9,394 nucleotides of DNA from JBOHER01 sp050701115 (GTDB lineage: Bacteria; Actinomycetota; Actinomycetes; Mycobacteriales; Pseudonocardiaceae): positions 1-9,394 of the forward strand of contig JBOHER010000199.1 in assembly GCA_050701115.1 (NCBI GenBank). Reading direction: 5' to 3'. The notes beneath the pieces were generated by a model. That model was not told the origin of the DNA and did not search any database. It saw nothing but the letters and a program-made list of their open reading frames with translations. Positions within the stretch are counted from its first letter, which is position 1. Every line of letters begins with the position of its first letter. Made by a program: the position numbers and the translations under genes. Shown here in pieces: positions 1 to 6,272 of the stretch.

Positions 1-79
1 CTCAAGGCCACCTTCAGCGCGCTGCGCCGCGGCAGATCTGTGCCACGCTGCACTCGTGCGCGAGGCGAGCAATGCGGCG
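1..79 (+). other. Leader of the kinase gene; possible 3' end of an upstream gene
   Basis: These bases precede the kinase start chosen at 80. No clear promoter is visible. Read in frame 3 the stretch is open from the window edge to a TGA at 81-83, which would overlap the kinase ATG as ATGA, the usual sign of a co-transcribed upstream gene. The 26 codons visible show no family I recognise. Frame 1 is also open and stays open to 124-126. The kinase frame itself is open to the window edge, so a start further upstream cannot be excluded. Whether an upstream gene ends here is therefore undecided. Confidence 0.25.
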
Positions 80-1003
80 ATGATCGTGGTCGGATCGGCC
101 AACATGGACCTGGTGGTGCCGGTTGAGCGCAGGCCGGGGCCCGGCGAAACCGTGCTGGGCGGAGACACCACATCGGGACCGGGCGGAAAGGGCGCCAACA
201 CCGCCGTCGCCGCGGCCCGGCTCGGTACCAGGGTCGCCATGCTCGGCGCCGTTGGCCGGGACCCACACGGGGATCAGCTGCTTGCCGCCCTGCGGGCCGC
301 GGGGGTGGACACCGCCCTGATCCGGCGCAGCGCCCATCCGACCGGCGCTGCCTACATCACCGTTACGCCGGACGGCGAGAACTCCATCGTGGTCTCCCCG
401 GGTGCGAACGCCCAGGTCAGCGAGGATGACGTGGACGAAGCCGGGGAGCTCATCGGCAACGCCGCTGTGCTGTTCTCGGTGCTCGAAGTGCCGCTGGCCA
501 CGGTGGACCGGGTGGCGCGCATTGCCGCTGACGCCGGTGTGCGGATGGTGCTGAACGCGTCCCCGGTCGCCCGGGTGCACCCCGGCACGCTCGCGGTCAC
601 CGACCCGCTGATCGTCAACCAGCACGAAGCCGCCTGGCTACTCGGCGACCCTTGGGTGGACCCGGCTGCGCACGACCCGGCGCGGCTGGCCACCGCCGTG
701 CTCGCGCTGGGTCCGCGCTCGGTGGTGGTGACGCTCGGTGCCGATGGCGCGCTCGCCGCCGACGCGGACGGGGTGACGCACGTGCCCGCGCCGCAGGTCA
801 CCGCCGTGGACACCACCGGAGCGGGGGACGCCTTCGCCGGTGCGCTGGCCGCGGCGCTCGCCTGCGGGTCGTCGTTGCGGGCCGCCGCGGAATTCGCCGT
901 CCGAGTGGCCGCGTACTCGGTGACCAAACCAGGCGCGCAGAGCTCGTACCCGGACGCCGACGAGATCAGCCGCGACCCCGCCAGCGGTGCCGCGGATTCC
1001 TGA
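80..1003 (+). CDS. rbsK: Ribokinase (PfkB-family carbohydrate kinase)
   Basis: A cytoplasmic ATP-dependent sugar kinase of the ribokinase/PfkB fold, expected to convert D-ribose to ribose 5-phosphate for entry into the pentose phosphate pathway. The ATG at 80 gives 307 residues, the usual ribokinase length, and the family's N-terminal strand (IVVGSANMDL) begins at residue 2. A GTG at 56 is possible but lacks a ribosome site, while GAGGCGAG lies at 62-69. Visible features are D10 in the substrate-binding strand, the GGKGAN motif at 35-40 (PfkB signature 1), the NxxE motif at N180/E183, and the signature-2 motif TGAGDAF with the catalytic base D250. A C-terminal segment VTKPGAQ matches the monovalent-ion and nucleotide region of ribokinases. 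No sugar transporter or regulator is visible beside it. Substrate is inferred from family; another pentose or a nucleoside is possible. The 3' end overlaps the convergent DUF1707 gene by 38 bases. Confidence 0.88.
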   Translation: MIVVGSANMDLVVPVERRPGPGETVLGGDTTSGPGGKGANTAVAAARLGTRVAMLGAVGRDPHGDQLLAALRAAGVDTALIRRSAHPTGAAYITVTPDGENSIVVSPGANAQVSEDDVDEAGELIGNAAVLFSVLEVPLATVDRVARIAADAGVRMVLNASPVARVHPGTLAVTDPLIVNQHEAAWLLGDPWVDPAAHDPARLATAVLALGPRSVVVTLGADGALAADADGVTHVPAPQVTAVDTTGAGDAFAGALAAALACGSSLRAAAEFAVRVAAYSVTKPGAQSSYPDADEISRDPASGAADS

Positions 1004-1589
1004 TGGTCAGGTTCCCGCCGTGCACTCGGCCGGACAGTACGATGCGGGGCATGCCCGGCTTGCCGTTGGAACCGGTCTTGTCTGCCATAGACCCGTACTT
1101 GACGTCGGTGATCGCGTTGATGTCGATCGCGGCGCGTTCCGGAATGGTGACCTCCACCGAACCCCACTTGGTGTCGAGTTCGACATAGACCACCGGGGTG
1201 CCGATCTGGGCTTCGGTGAAGTCGAGCTCGGTATTTCCGTACTTGTTGCGGATGACCAGCCGCTCGGGCACAACCCACCGCCCATTGCGGGTCACCGTCG
1301 AATAGTGGCCGGTGAGCTCGAGGCGGTCACCGGAGAGCGGGATCGGGGCAGCACCGGGCCGGGGCGCGTCGCGATGCACGAGGCCAGGTAGGTCGGCGAG
1401 CACGATATTCAGTTCACCGCGGGTGGCCGCGGCATAGGCGATGTCGGCGCGCTCGGTGAACTCGTCGAGGTCGATCAGCCCGCGGCCGATCGCCTTCTGC
1501 AGCAGCCCCACCACGTGTTCGCGTTCGGCGTCGGACACCCGGATGTCGCGTGCGCTCACCGAACCGGCCTGGTGCTCGGTCTCGGCCAT
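966..1589 (-). CDS. DUF1707 protein with LiaF-like C-terminal domain
   Basis: A 207-residue soluble protein with no membrane segment. Residues about 13-68 form the DUF1707 bihelical domain (starting SARDIRVSDAERE, ending TRGELNIVLADLPG). After a Pro-rich linker, residues about 85-200 are a strand-rich domain with KYGNTELDFTEA, a KWGSVEVTIPE motif and NAITDVKYGS, the pattern of the C-terminal LiaF-like ('toastrack') fold found in envelope-stress proteins. In Firmicutes LiaF restrains the LiaS kinase; a similar modulatory role toward the adjacent kinase/regulator pair is inference. The ATG at 1589 is chosen because DUF1707 begins just after it and because further upstream starts would run into the response-regulator gene. 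No Shine-Dalgarno is seen, but TAGCAT lies seven bases upstream, as in leaderless actinobacterial genes. Its stop lies inside the ribokinase gene. Family assignment is firm; function is not known. Confidence 0.85.
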   Translation of the reverse strand: MAETEHQAGSVSARDIRVSDAEREHVVGLLQKAIGRGLIDLDEFTERADIAYAAATRGELNIVLADLPGLVHRDAPRPGAAPIPLSGDRLELTGHYSTVTRNGRWVVPERLVIRNKYGNTELDFTEAQIGTPVVYVELDTKWGSVEVTIPERAAIDINAITDVKYGSMADKTGSNGKPGMPRIVLSGRVHGGNLTIRNPRHRWRGRG

Positions 1590-1596
1590 ACCGTCG

Positions 1597-1602
1597 ATGC
1601 TA
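1597..1602 (-). promoter_or_regulatory. Candidate -10 box of a leaderless promoter for the DUF1707 gene
   Basis: On the minus strand TAGCAT fits the actinobacterial TANNNT -10 element. It ends seven bases before the ATG at 1589, so transcription would begin at or beside the start codon. This agrees with the absence of a ribosome-binding site. At 17-bp spacing the -35 position reads ATCCGA, not TTGACA-like, which suggests dependence on an activator bound just upstream. The assignment is pattern-based. Confidence 0.45.
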
Positions 1603-1624
1603 GGGATCCAGCGGCACTTTCGGA

Positions 1625-1654
1625 TCAGGGAAGACCCTGACCCGACCCTGACCC
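1625..1654 (-). promoter_or_regulatory. TCAGGG operator array: 11-bp tandem repeat plus palindrome
   Basis: On the minus strand GGGTCAGGGTC occurs twice in immediate tandem (1654-1644 and 1643-1633), 11 bp apart, so both copies face the same side of the helix. The second copy also forms a perfect palindrome TCAGGG-TCTT-CCCTGA (1640-1625) with an inverted third half-site. The array ends at the -35 position of the putative DUF1707 promoter, the place where an activating response regulator would touch RNA polymerase. The NarL-type regulator encoded immediately upstream is the obvious candidate ligand. What is seen is the repeat structure; the binding protein is inferred. Confidence 0.6.
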
Positions 1655-1677
1655 GCGGGAAGTTGCGTCGACTCTCG

Positions 1678-2340
1678 CTACGCCTCGTCGGCGTCCAACC
1701 CGTGCTCGATGGCATAGCGGGCCAGCTCGACCCGGTTGTGCAACTGCAGCTTGCGCAGCGTGGACTGCACGTGGTTCTCCACGGTCCGGTGCGAGATCAC
1801 CAGCTTGCTCGCGATCTGCCGGGCGGTGAGTCCCTTGGCGACCAGCCGGAGCACGTCGGTTTCCCGGTCGGTCAGCCGCGGTGCGGCACCGCAGGCATCC
1901 GGCGCCGCCGCCATCCGCCGGTACTCACCGAGCACCAGCCCGGCCAGACCCGCTGTGAACACCGGGTCACCTGCCGCGGTGCGGTGCACAGCGTCCACCA
2001 GTTCCTGTGCCGATGCGGACTTCACAAGGTAGCCCGACGCACCGGCCTTGACCGCTTCCAGCACGTCGTTGTGTTCCCCGCTGGCCGAGAGCACCAGCAC
2101 TCTGGTGTCCGGCAGCGCGGCGGTGATCTCGCGGGTGGCGTCGACACCGGATGTGTCGCCCAGGTTGAGGTCCATCAGCACCACATCGGGCCGGACCGCG
2201 GTGGCGATACGTACCGCGGCGCGCGCGTCGGCAGCGCTGGCCCGCACGTCGAAGCCTCGCTCGGTGAGGTCCCGCGCCACCCCGTCCCGCCAGATCGGGT
2301 GGTCGTCGACCACCATCACCGAGATCGACCCTTCGGTCAC
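1678..2340 (-). CDS. NarL/LuxR-family response regulator (partner of adjacent MacS-type kinase)
   Basis: A 220-residue two-component response regulator and DNA-binding protein. The receiver domain spans residues about 6-122: acidic pocket D12/D13, phospho-acceptor D57 in VVLMDLNLGD, switch residue S85 in VLVLSAS, and K107 in GYLVKSAS. The LuxR/GerE helix-turn-helix spans about 156-215, with LTDRETDVLRLVAKG and the recognition region ISHRTVENHV. The GTG at 2340 is supported by AAAGGAG at 2354-2348, seven bases upstream, and by a GTGA overlap with the kinase stop, so translation is coupled. Longer in-frame starts would lie inside the kinase gene and add residues before the receiver. Downstream, after 88 bases, is the DUF1707 gene with a candidate binding array. 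By context it is a MacR-like regulator; the regulon is unknown. Confidence 0.9.
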   Translation of the reverse strand: MTEGSISVMVVDDHPIWRDGVARDLTERGFDVRASAADARAAVRIATAVRPDVVLMDLNLGDTSGVDATREITAALPDTRVLVLSASGEHNDVLEAVKAGASGYLVKSASAQELVDAVHRTAAGDPVFTAGLAGLVLGEYRRMAAAPDACGAAPRLTDRETDVLRLVAKGLTARQIASKLVISHRTVENHVQSTLRKLQLHNRVELARYAIEHGLDADEA

Positions 2341-3527
2341 CGTCGGGCTCCTTTCCGTCTGCGCTGGTGGCCATTGACCTTGGGACCAAGACGCGGCACG
2401 CGCAGTTCCCATTCGGTGCCAGATCCCGGTGCGGTATCGAGACTGATCGTTCCATCCAGCGAACTGACCCGCCCCATGATCGATTGGGCGACACCGAGGC
2501 GACCTTCCGCTGCGGCGCGGTCCAGCCTGCCTTCGTCGATCCCCCGCCCGTCGTCCCGCACGCTCAGCACCACCTCGGTGCCGAGGTCCTCGAGAAAGAC
2601 CCAGGCACGCGCGTCCGGGCCCGCGTGCTGCTCGACGTTGGCCAGCGCCTCGGTCACCACGGCGAGCAGCTCATCCACCGTGTCGGTGGGCATCCGGACC
2701 TCGCCCGCAGGCGTGGCCACCTGCACCCGCGGCGCGGTGAGCAGTTGCAGCTGGGCGCGCAGATCGGTGGTACCGGTGTCCGCGCCACCGAGTGGGGCAC
2801 TGGCCACCAGCGACCGGAGCGCGATCTCCTGCTCGCCTGCCAGCGCCGCCAGTTCGGCTGCTTCACCGCCGAACTCGGCACCGCGCCTGCGCACCCGGGC
2901 CAGCACCTGCAGCACGCTGTCGTGGATGGACCGGGCCAGCCGTTCTCGCTCCGCGGTAGCCGCCTCGGTGCGCAACGCCTGCGCCAGCACCACCGCGGCC
3001 CGGCGCAGGGCCTGCACGGCCAGCCCGACGATCAGCCCGCTGGCCACGAGCAGCACCCCGTCGCGCACCACATCGAGGTCGACGCGCTGCTGGGCGAACC
3101 CAGTCGTGACGGCGACCGCCAGCCCCGCGGCCGCCCCGCCTACCGGCCCGAACCTGACCGCTGCGATCACCGGTGCCGCGCTGACCCAGACGGTGGTGAT
3201 CAACGGATCGTTCACCGCATACATCGCCTCGGTCAGCAGCAGCGGCGACGTGAGCATCAGCCCGCACACCACCAGCACATCCGCCGCGACCAGCCAACCG
3301 CTGCGCCAGCGCTCCGTGGCATAGGCGAGCCCGGTCAGTGCCGTCCAGGCGGTCATCGCGCAGATCACCGTCCAGGCCAGCCACGGTCGCTGATACTCGG
3401 GGTGGTGCACGATCACCGCGCCGATGGCGAACAGCAGCGTGATGACCCGCAGCACCAGCGCCCCCCACCACAGGGGCGTCGCCGGATCCCGGGTCAGCAC
3501 GGTGGCCGTAGTACCGCGAGATGTCAT
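2337..3527 (-). CDS. MacS-type (DUF5931) membrane sensor histidine kinase
   Basis: A 396-residue sensor kinase. Residues about 20-180 are a hydrophobic sensor region with roughly five to six membrane segments (for example 21-40, 50-70, 78-100, 110-142, 157-176) and little extracellular sequence, as in the actinobacterial DUF5931/MacS family; an intramembrane envelope signal is likely. The HisKA_3 helix holds the phospho-acceptor H202 in ERLARSIHDSVLQVLA, followed by a GGEAAELAALAGEQE segment that I associate with this family. The HATPase domain has the N-box EALANVEQH (N297), the G1 motif VRDDGRGID (325-331) and a G2-like EGRLGVAQSIMGRV. The ATG at 3527 overlaps the AI-2E gene stop as ATGA, with GAGG eight bases upstream. 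MacRS of Streptomyces coelicolor controls morphogenic membrane-protein genes; that this kinase does the same here is inference. Family confidence is good, exact orthology moderate. Confidence 0.88.
   Translation of the reverse strand: MTSRGTTATVLTRDPATPLWWGALVLRVITLLFAIGAVIVHHPEYQRPWLAWTVICAMTAWTALTGLAYATERWRSGWLVAADVLVVCGLMLTSPLLLTEAMYAVNDPLITTVWVSAAPVIAAVRFGPVGGAAAGLAVAVTTGFAQQRVDLDVVRDGVLLVASGLIVGLAVQALRRAAVVLAQALRTEAATAERERLARSIHDSVLQVLARVRRRGAEFGGEAAELAALAGEQEIALRSLVASAPLGGADTGTTDLRAQLQLLTAPRVQVATPAGEVRMPTDTVDELLAVVTEALANVEQHAGPDARAWVFLEDLGTEVVLSVRDDGRGIDEGRLDRAAAEGRLGVAQSIMGRVSSLDGTISLDTAPGSGTEWELRVPRLGPKVNGHQRRRKGARR
2341..2356 (-). promoter_or_regulatory. Ribosome-binding site fixing the response-regulator start
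   Basis: The minus strand reads GGAAAGGAG followed by seven bases and the GTG at 2340. This strong Shine-Dalgarno lies inside the 3' end of the kinase gene and decides in favour of the GTG over the longer open frame that begins at 2412. Confidence 0.75.
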
Positions 3528-4756
3528 CGTGGCGCCTCGGACTCGCTCTCAGCGTGGTCCTCGGCGTCAGCGCCGTCGCCGGACTCCTTGGTGGTGCCAG
3601 GGACCTCGCCTTCCTTGCTCAGCACCGGAACTTCTTCGGGTTCGACGTGCTCGTCGGCGGTCAGCGACCGGACGCCCGCGTTGACCACCGCGAGCAGCGG
3701 GACCGAGAGCAGCGCGCCCGCGATTCCGGCGGTCACCAAGCCTGCCGTGATGGCGAGGATGACCGCGAGCGGGTGCAGCCGAACCGCCCGGCCCAGTAGC
3801 AGCGGCTGCAGCACGTGTCCTTCCAGCTGCATGACGCCGATGACGATGGCGAGCACGATCAGCGCCTTGACGAACCCGACGGTGACCAGGGCGACCAGTA
3901 CGGCCACGGCCCCAGTGACCACGGCGCCGATGATCGGCACGAACGCGCCGAGGAATACCAGGGAGGCCAGCGGCACCACCAGCGGAACGCCGAGGATCCA
4001 CAGGCCGATGCCGATGCCGACCGCGTCCACCACGGCGACTGCCGCGGTCGCGCGCACGTAGCTGACCAGCGAGGCGAAGCCCCGCCGCCCGGCGATGTCG
4101 GCCTTGGGCCGGGCCTGCGCCGGAACGATCCGAACCACGAAGGTCCAGATCCGTTCACCGTGGATCAGGAAGAAGATCAGGATGAAGAGCACAAGGAGGA
4201 AGCCGGTGACGATCTCGCCGACCACGCCTGCTGTGGTGAGCGCACTGGTGGTGATGGACGCCTGGTTCTCCTGGATGAACCTGATCGCCTGGTCGATGAA
4301 GTTCTGGATGTCGTCGGCGCCGAGCGACAGCGGGCCTTCGACCAGCCAGGCCTGGATCTGGTCGAGGCTCTCGTTGAGCTTCTCCTGCAGGGCAGGCAGG
4401 CCGTCGGTGAACTGGATGACCACGAAGGTGATCAGCCCGCCCAGCAGTCCGAGGCCGCCGATGAGAACAACGCCCGCGGCCAGCCCCCGCGGGAACCGTG
4501 CCCGCATCAACGCATCGACCGCGGGAGCCATCAGTGCGGCCAGCAGCAGGGCGATCGCCAAGGTGATCGCGAGAAGCGACAGGTAGCCGATGGCCCAGAT
4601 GACCACGGCGAGCGCTGTGACCACGACGAGCAAGCGCCAGGAGAACGCAGCGGCGACCTGAAGTCCCTTGGGCACGAGATCGGTCACCGAATGTTCCGGC
4701 ACCGGACGGGATGTATGGCCAGCGGTACGCCGCGCCGGCACAGGGTTCTCGCTCAC
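3524..4756 (-). CDS. AI-2E family transporter-like membrane protein
   Basis: A 410-residue polytopic membrane protein of the AI-2E/YdiK/PerM family, with about eight membrane segments (roughly 42-58, 60-80, 92-115, 182-199, 238-257, 259-280, 285-308, 328-362). Family motifs are clear: LGAFVPIIGAVVTG at 269-282 and QLEGHVLQPLLLGR at 310-323. Residues 116-170 form the usual amphipathic extracytoplasmic region between segments 3 and 4. The tail from about 366 is very acidic and hydrophilic. Members have been linked to autoinducer-2 export or Na+/H+ exchange, but most actinobacterial ones have no known substrate. The GTG at 4756 is preferred: it gives normal length, and TACCTT ends six bases upstream, compatible with leaderless expression. 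An ATG at 4789 and a GTG at 4846 are in-frame alternatives that add basic, non-family residues. It is the first gene of the operon with the kinase and regulator. Confidence 0.85.
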   Translation of the reverse strand: MSENPVPARRTAGHTSRPVPEHSVTDLVPKGLQVAAAFSWRLLVVVTALAVVIWAIGYLSLLAITLAIALLLAALMAPAVDALMRARFPRGLAAGVVLIGGLGLLGGLITFVVIQFTDGLPALQEKLNESLDQIQAWLVEGPLSLGADDIQNFIDQAIRFIQENQASITTSALTTAGVVGEIVTGFLLVLFILIFFLIHGERIWTFVVRIVPAQARPKADIAGRRGFASLVSYVRATAAVAVVDAVGIGIGLWILGVPLVVPLASLVFLGAFVPIIGAVVTGAVAVLVALVTVGFVKALIVLAIVIGVMQLEGHVLQPLLLGRAVRLHPLAVILAITAGLVTAGIAGALLSVPLLAVVNAGVRSLTADEHVEPEEVPVLSKEGEVPGTTKESGDGADAEDHAESESEAPR

Positions 4757-4851
4757 CCCGCAAAGGTATCCGTCCCCGGCCCTGCGCATGTACCGAACGC
4801 CGCTGTGACGTCGTTTCGGCGCGCGGACCCGATGTACGTCGATCACATCCA

Positions 4852-4882
4852 GTTATAGCCGACTGCACTCTGTGTTTGTCAC
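4852..4882 (-). promoter_or_regulatory. Candidate promoter for the AI-2E / kinase / regulator operon
   Basis: On the minus strand TATAAC (4857-4852) resembles a -10 box, with GTGACA (4882-4877) as a possible -35 at 19 bp. Transcription would start near 4845, about 90 bases before the GTG chosen at 4756. A second possibility is TACCTT at about 4767-4762, which would give a leaderless message from that GTG. The two cannot be told apart by eye. Confidence 0.35.
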
Positions 4883-4915
4883 ACGATCAGGCGCACTGTT
4901 GGTGTGTCGCGTGCG

Positions 4916-4932
4916 AAACCCCGGCGGGGTTT
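4916..4932. repeat. Perfect 7-bp inverted repeat (AAACCCC-GGC-GGGGTTT)
   Basis: AAACCCC and GGGGTTT are separated by GGC, and the right arm runs directly into TTGACA at 4931-4936, a perfect -35 hexamer. No TANNNT lies 16-19 bases further on, so a standard promoter is not demonstrated. The element sits between divergent genes, where a terminator is not needed, so an operator is more likely than a terminator. It could control either direction. Confidence 0.45.
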
Positions 4933-5050
4933 GACAATCTCAATGGCGAGCACCACGCAGGGTGCGGATTTGAATACGAAGTGCAATCCCCGAAGCAGTC
5001 AAACCACGAGTAGTGGCTCTCAGGGTCACGCACGTCCAGATCGGCAACGC

Positions 5051-5057
5051 AGGGAAG
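5051..5057 (+). promoter_or_regulatory. Ribosome-binding site fixing the secreted-protein start
   Basis: AGGGAAG ends six bases before the GTG at 5064. The alternative GTG at 5013 has only a weak GAG nearby and would place an extra 17 residues ahead of an already long signal-peptide n-region. Confidence 0.6.
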
Positions 5058-5063
5058 AAATCG

Positions 5064-6089
5064 GTGACACAGGTGGCATCAGTGAGGTCGGAGCGCGTCA
5101 GCCGCGCTTGGCGCTGGTGCACCCGTGCGCTCGTGGTCCTCGCAGGCACAGTCGCGGCCTCGGCGGCCGCCTGGGCGGTGTCCACGGCCAGCGCCGACGC
5201 GGTGGGCGCCGAGTCCCCGACCGATGCCCGTCCCGGCGCGGCCGAGCACCGCTGGGCGGAGGCCGACCGCGCGTTCGACGGTATGCGGGACGCGGCCGAT
5301 GAACACGCGCAGGCGGTGCGCCAGCGCGCCGAGCGTGCCGCCGACGCGGTCCGCGCCGCGAGCGAATCGCACCGGCCTGCCCCTGGCACACCGGCAGAGA
5401 GCGGACCGGCAACCGACGAGGGCACCGAGTCGTCGCCAGCGCCGCTCGCCGGGGACGCCGCGACATCTGGCCGGACCGATGCGGGTGGCCAGGCACGCGA
5501 ACTCGTCGAGGGCCCGATCCACGATCGCTGCGGTGACGCGCTCGAGTTCCTCAGCCGGATCATCGGTTCGCCGGATGACGACATCGACTCGGTCGGCGGC
5601 GGTTTCGACGATTCGGCCTGGCGGGATCGTCTCGAGCAGTGGTTCCACCCCGACGTCGACGACATCATCGATGTGCCCGATGACAGCGTCGAGTTCCCGG
5701 TTCTTCCCGAGACTTTGCCCGCCCCCGACGACCGGCCCGCCTCAGCGTCCGGTGCGGTCACTACCGACACCACCCAAGCCGCTCCCGAGTCAGTGATCTC
5801 GGTGAACGAGAGCGGCACCAGTTCGCGCGGCGCATCGCACAGCCCGCAGCGCGACACCCATGATCTCCCGAGCAACGGCATCCCCATGCGGATGCCCGCC
5901 GGTGCGCCAACCGCACCGTTCGGCCCCGCTTCCGGCCACGCAGGCCACGGGAACACCGACGGTTCGACGATTGCCGCCACCTTCGGCTCGGGTAACGCCA
6001 TGGCCGCCCGCCTCGCGGGCATGGCACTTTCCGGCACCTCTCGCGTGCCGTTCGAGCCGGGCCGCCAGCCCGGTGTCACCCCTGACTGA
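5064..6089 (+). CDS. Secreted acidic low-complexity protein, family not recognised
   Basis: About 341 residues from the GTG at 5064. A long basic n-region (to about residue 21) and a hydrophobic core (ALVVLAGTVAASAAAWAV) end in ASA, giving a signal peptide cleaved near residue 44. The mature protein starts with a charged, Ala-rich helical stretch (about 56-103) that could form a coiled coil. A disordered Pro/Thr/Gly linker follows, then a segment with the only mature cysteine (C156, in HDRCGDALEFLSRII). Next is a strongly acidic block (about 170-223, many DD pairs, FHPDVDDIIDVPDD) and a Ser/Gly/Pro-rich region. The C-terminus (about 305-341) is more ordered-looking, with FGSGNAMAARLAGMALSG, ending QPGVTPD. 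There is no LPXTG-type anchor or membrane anchor. Coding is supported by consistent GC-rich third positions. I do not recognise the family. It lies 183 bases upstream of, and co-directional with, the giant repeat protein, so a shared cell-surface role is plausible. Confidence 0.75.
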   Translation: MTQVASVRSERVSRAWRWCTRALVVLAGTVAASAAAWAVSTASADAVGAESPTDARPGAAEHRWAEADRAFDGMRDAADEHAQAVRQRAERAADAVRAASESHRPAPGTPAESGPATDEGTESSPAPLAGDAATSGRTDAGGQARELVEGPIHDRCGDALEFLSRIIGSPDDDIDSVGGGFDDSAWRDRLEQWFHPDVDDIIDVPDDSVEFPVLPETLPAPDDRPASASGAVTTDTTQAAPESVISVNESGTSSRGASHSPQRDTHDLPSNGIPMRMPAGAPTAPFGPASGHAGHGNTDGSTIAATFGSGNAMAARLAGMALSGTSRVPFEPGRQPGVTPD

Positions 6090-6272
6090 ACGAGCAACTC
6101 CAGCGGGGTCGTCGGCTTTCCCTGACGCTGTGGCACTTTTCGTGCCCTGATCGCGCCGATCCCCGCATTCATCCCCGCGGACCTGCAGCCGCGATCCCCA
6201 CCCGGGTGCCACCTCACCCCGTGGTGCACCCATCACCCCCTTAAGGGAAACAACCAAGAAGGAGAACCTTCA
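6090..6272 (+). promoter_or_regulatory. Leader region of the giant repeat-protein gene
   Basis: The 183 bases hold several palindromes: CACCCGGGTG (6199-6208), GGTGCACC (6223-6230) and CCCTTAAGGG (6238-6247). GGGTGCCAC (6204-6212) can pair with GTG/GCACCC (6221-6231) across an 8-base loop with a 2-base bulge. A strong ribosome site AAGGAG (6259-6264) lies eight bases before the ATG at 6273. GAAGG-AGAA-CCTTC (6258-6271) could fold over that site. No clear -10/-35 pair was found, so the gene may use an alternative sigma factor or be read from upstream. Confidence 0.45.
6132..6146 (+). terminator. Possible hairpin after the secreted-protein gene
   Basis: GGCAC-TTTTC-GTGCC forms a 5-bp stem 42 bases after the stop at 6089. 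No T-run follows, so as an intrinsic terminator it is weak; it could equally be part of the leader of the next gene. Confidence 0.2.

Larger units (their letters stand above)
4757..5063. other. Divergent intergenic region with no convincing gene
   Basis: About 300 bases separate the divergently transcribed AI-2E operon and the secreted-protein gene, less GC-rich than the genes. It holds candidate promoter elements for the minus strand, a perfect inverted repeat at 4916-4932, and a smaller hairpin GCACC-N6-GGTGC near 4950-4965. Short open frames here lack ribosome sites and recognisable products. I recognise no riboswitch family. A plus-strand promoter must lie here, but none stands out. Confidence 0.5.

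Noticed and set aside
1920..1926. GTACTC half-site resembling the Streptomyces MacR binding motif.
   Set aside because: It lies inside the regulator coding sequence and lacks the TGAGTAC partner half; no full palindrome was found in the intergenic regions.
1441..4061. Long plus-strand open frames opposite the kinase operon.
   Set aside because: They cross several well-identified minus-strand genes and their translations are Ser/Arg/His-rich with no motifs.
4860..5063. A riboswitch (for example the cyclic-di-AMP class) before the secreted-protein gene.
   Set aside because: Some small hairpins are present but I could not match the conserved core of any known class.
6131..6146. TGGCAC-N5-GTGCC resembling a sigma-54 -24/-12 promoter.
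   Set aside because: The -12 element does not fit and actinomycetes lack sigma-54; it is better read as a small hairpin.
4940..6229. A 429-residue minus-strand open frame opposite the secreted-protein gene.
   Set aside because: Low-complexity Ser/Ala/Arg composition, no start signals and no domain; the plus frame has a proper signal peptide and ribosome site. It is a GC-bias shadow.
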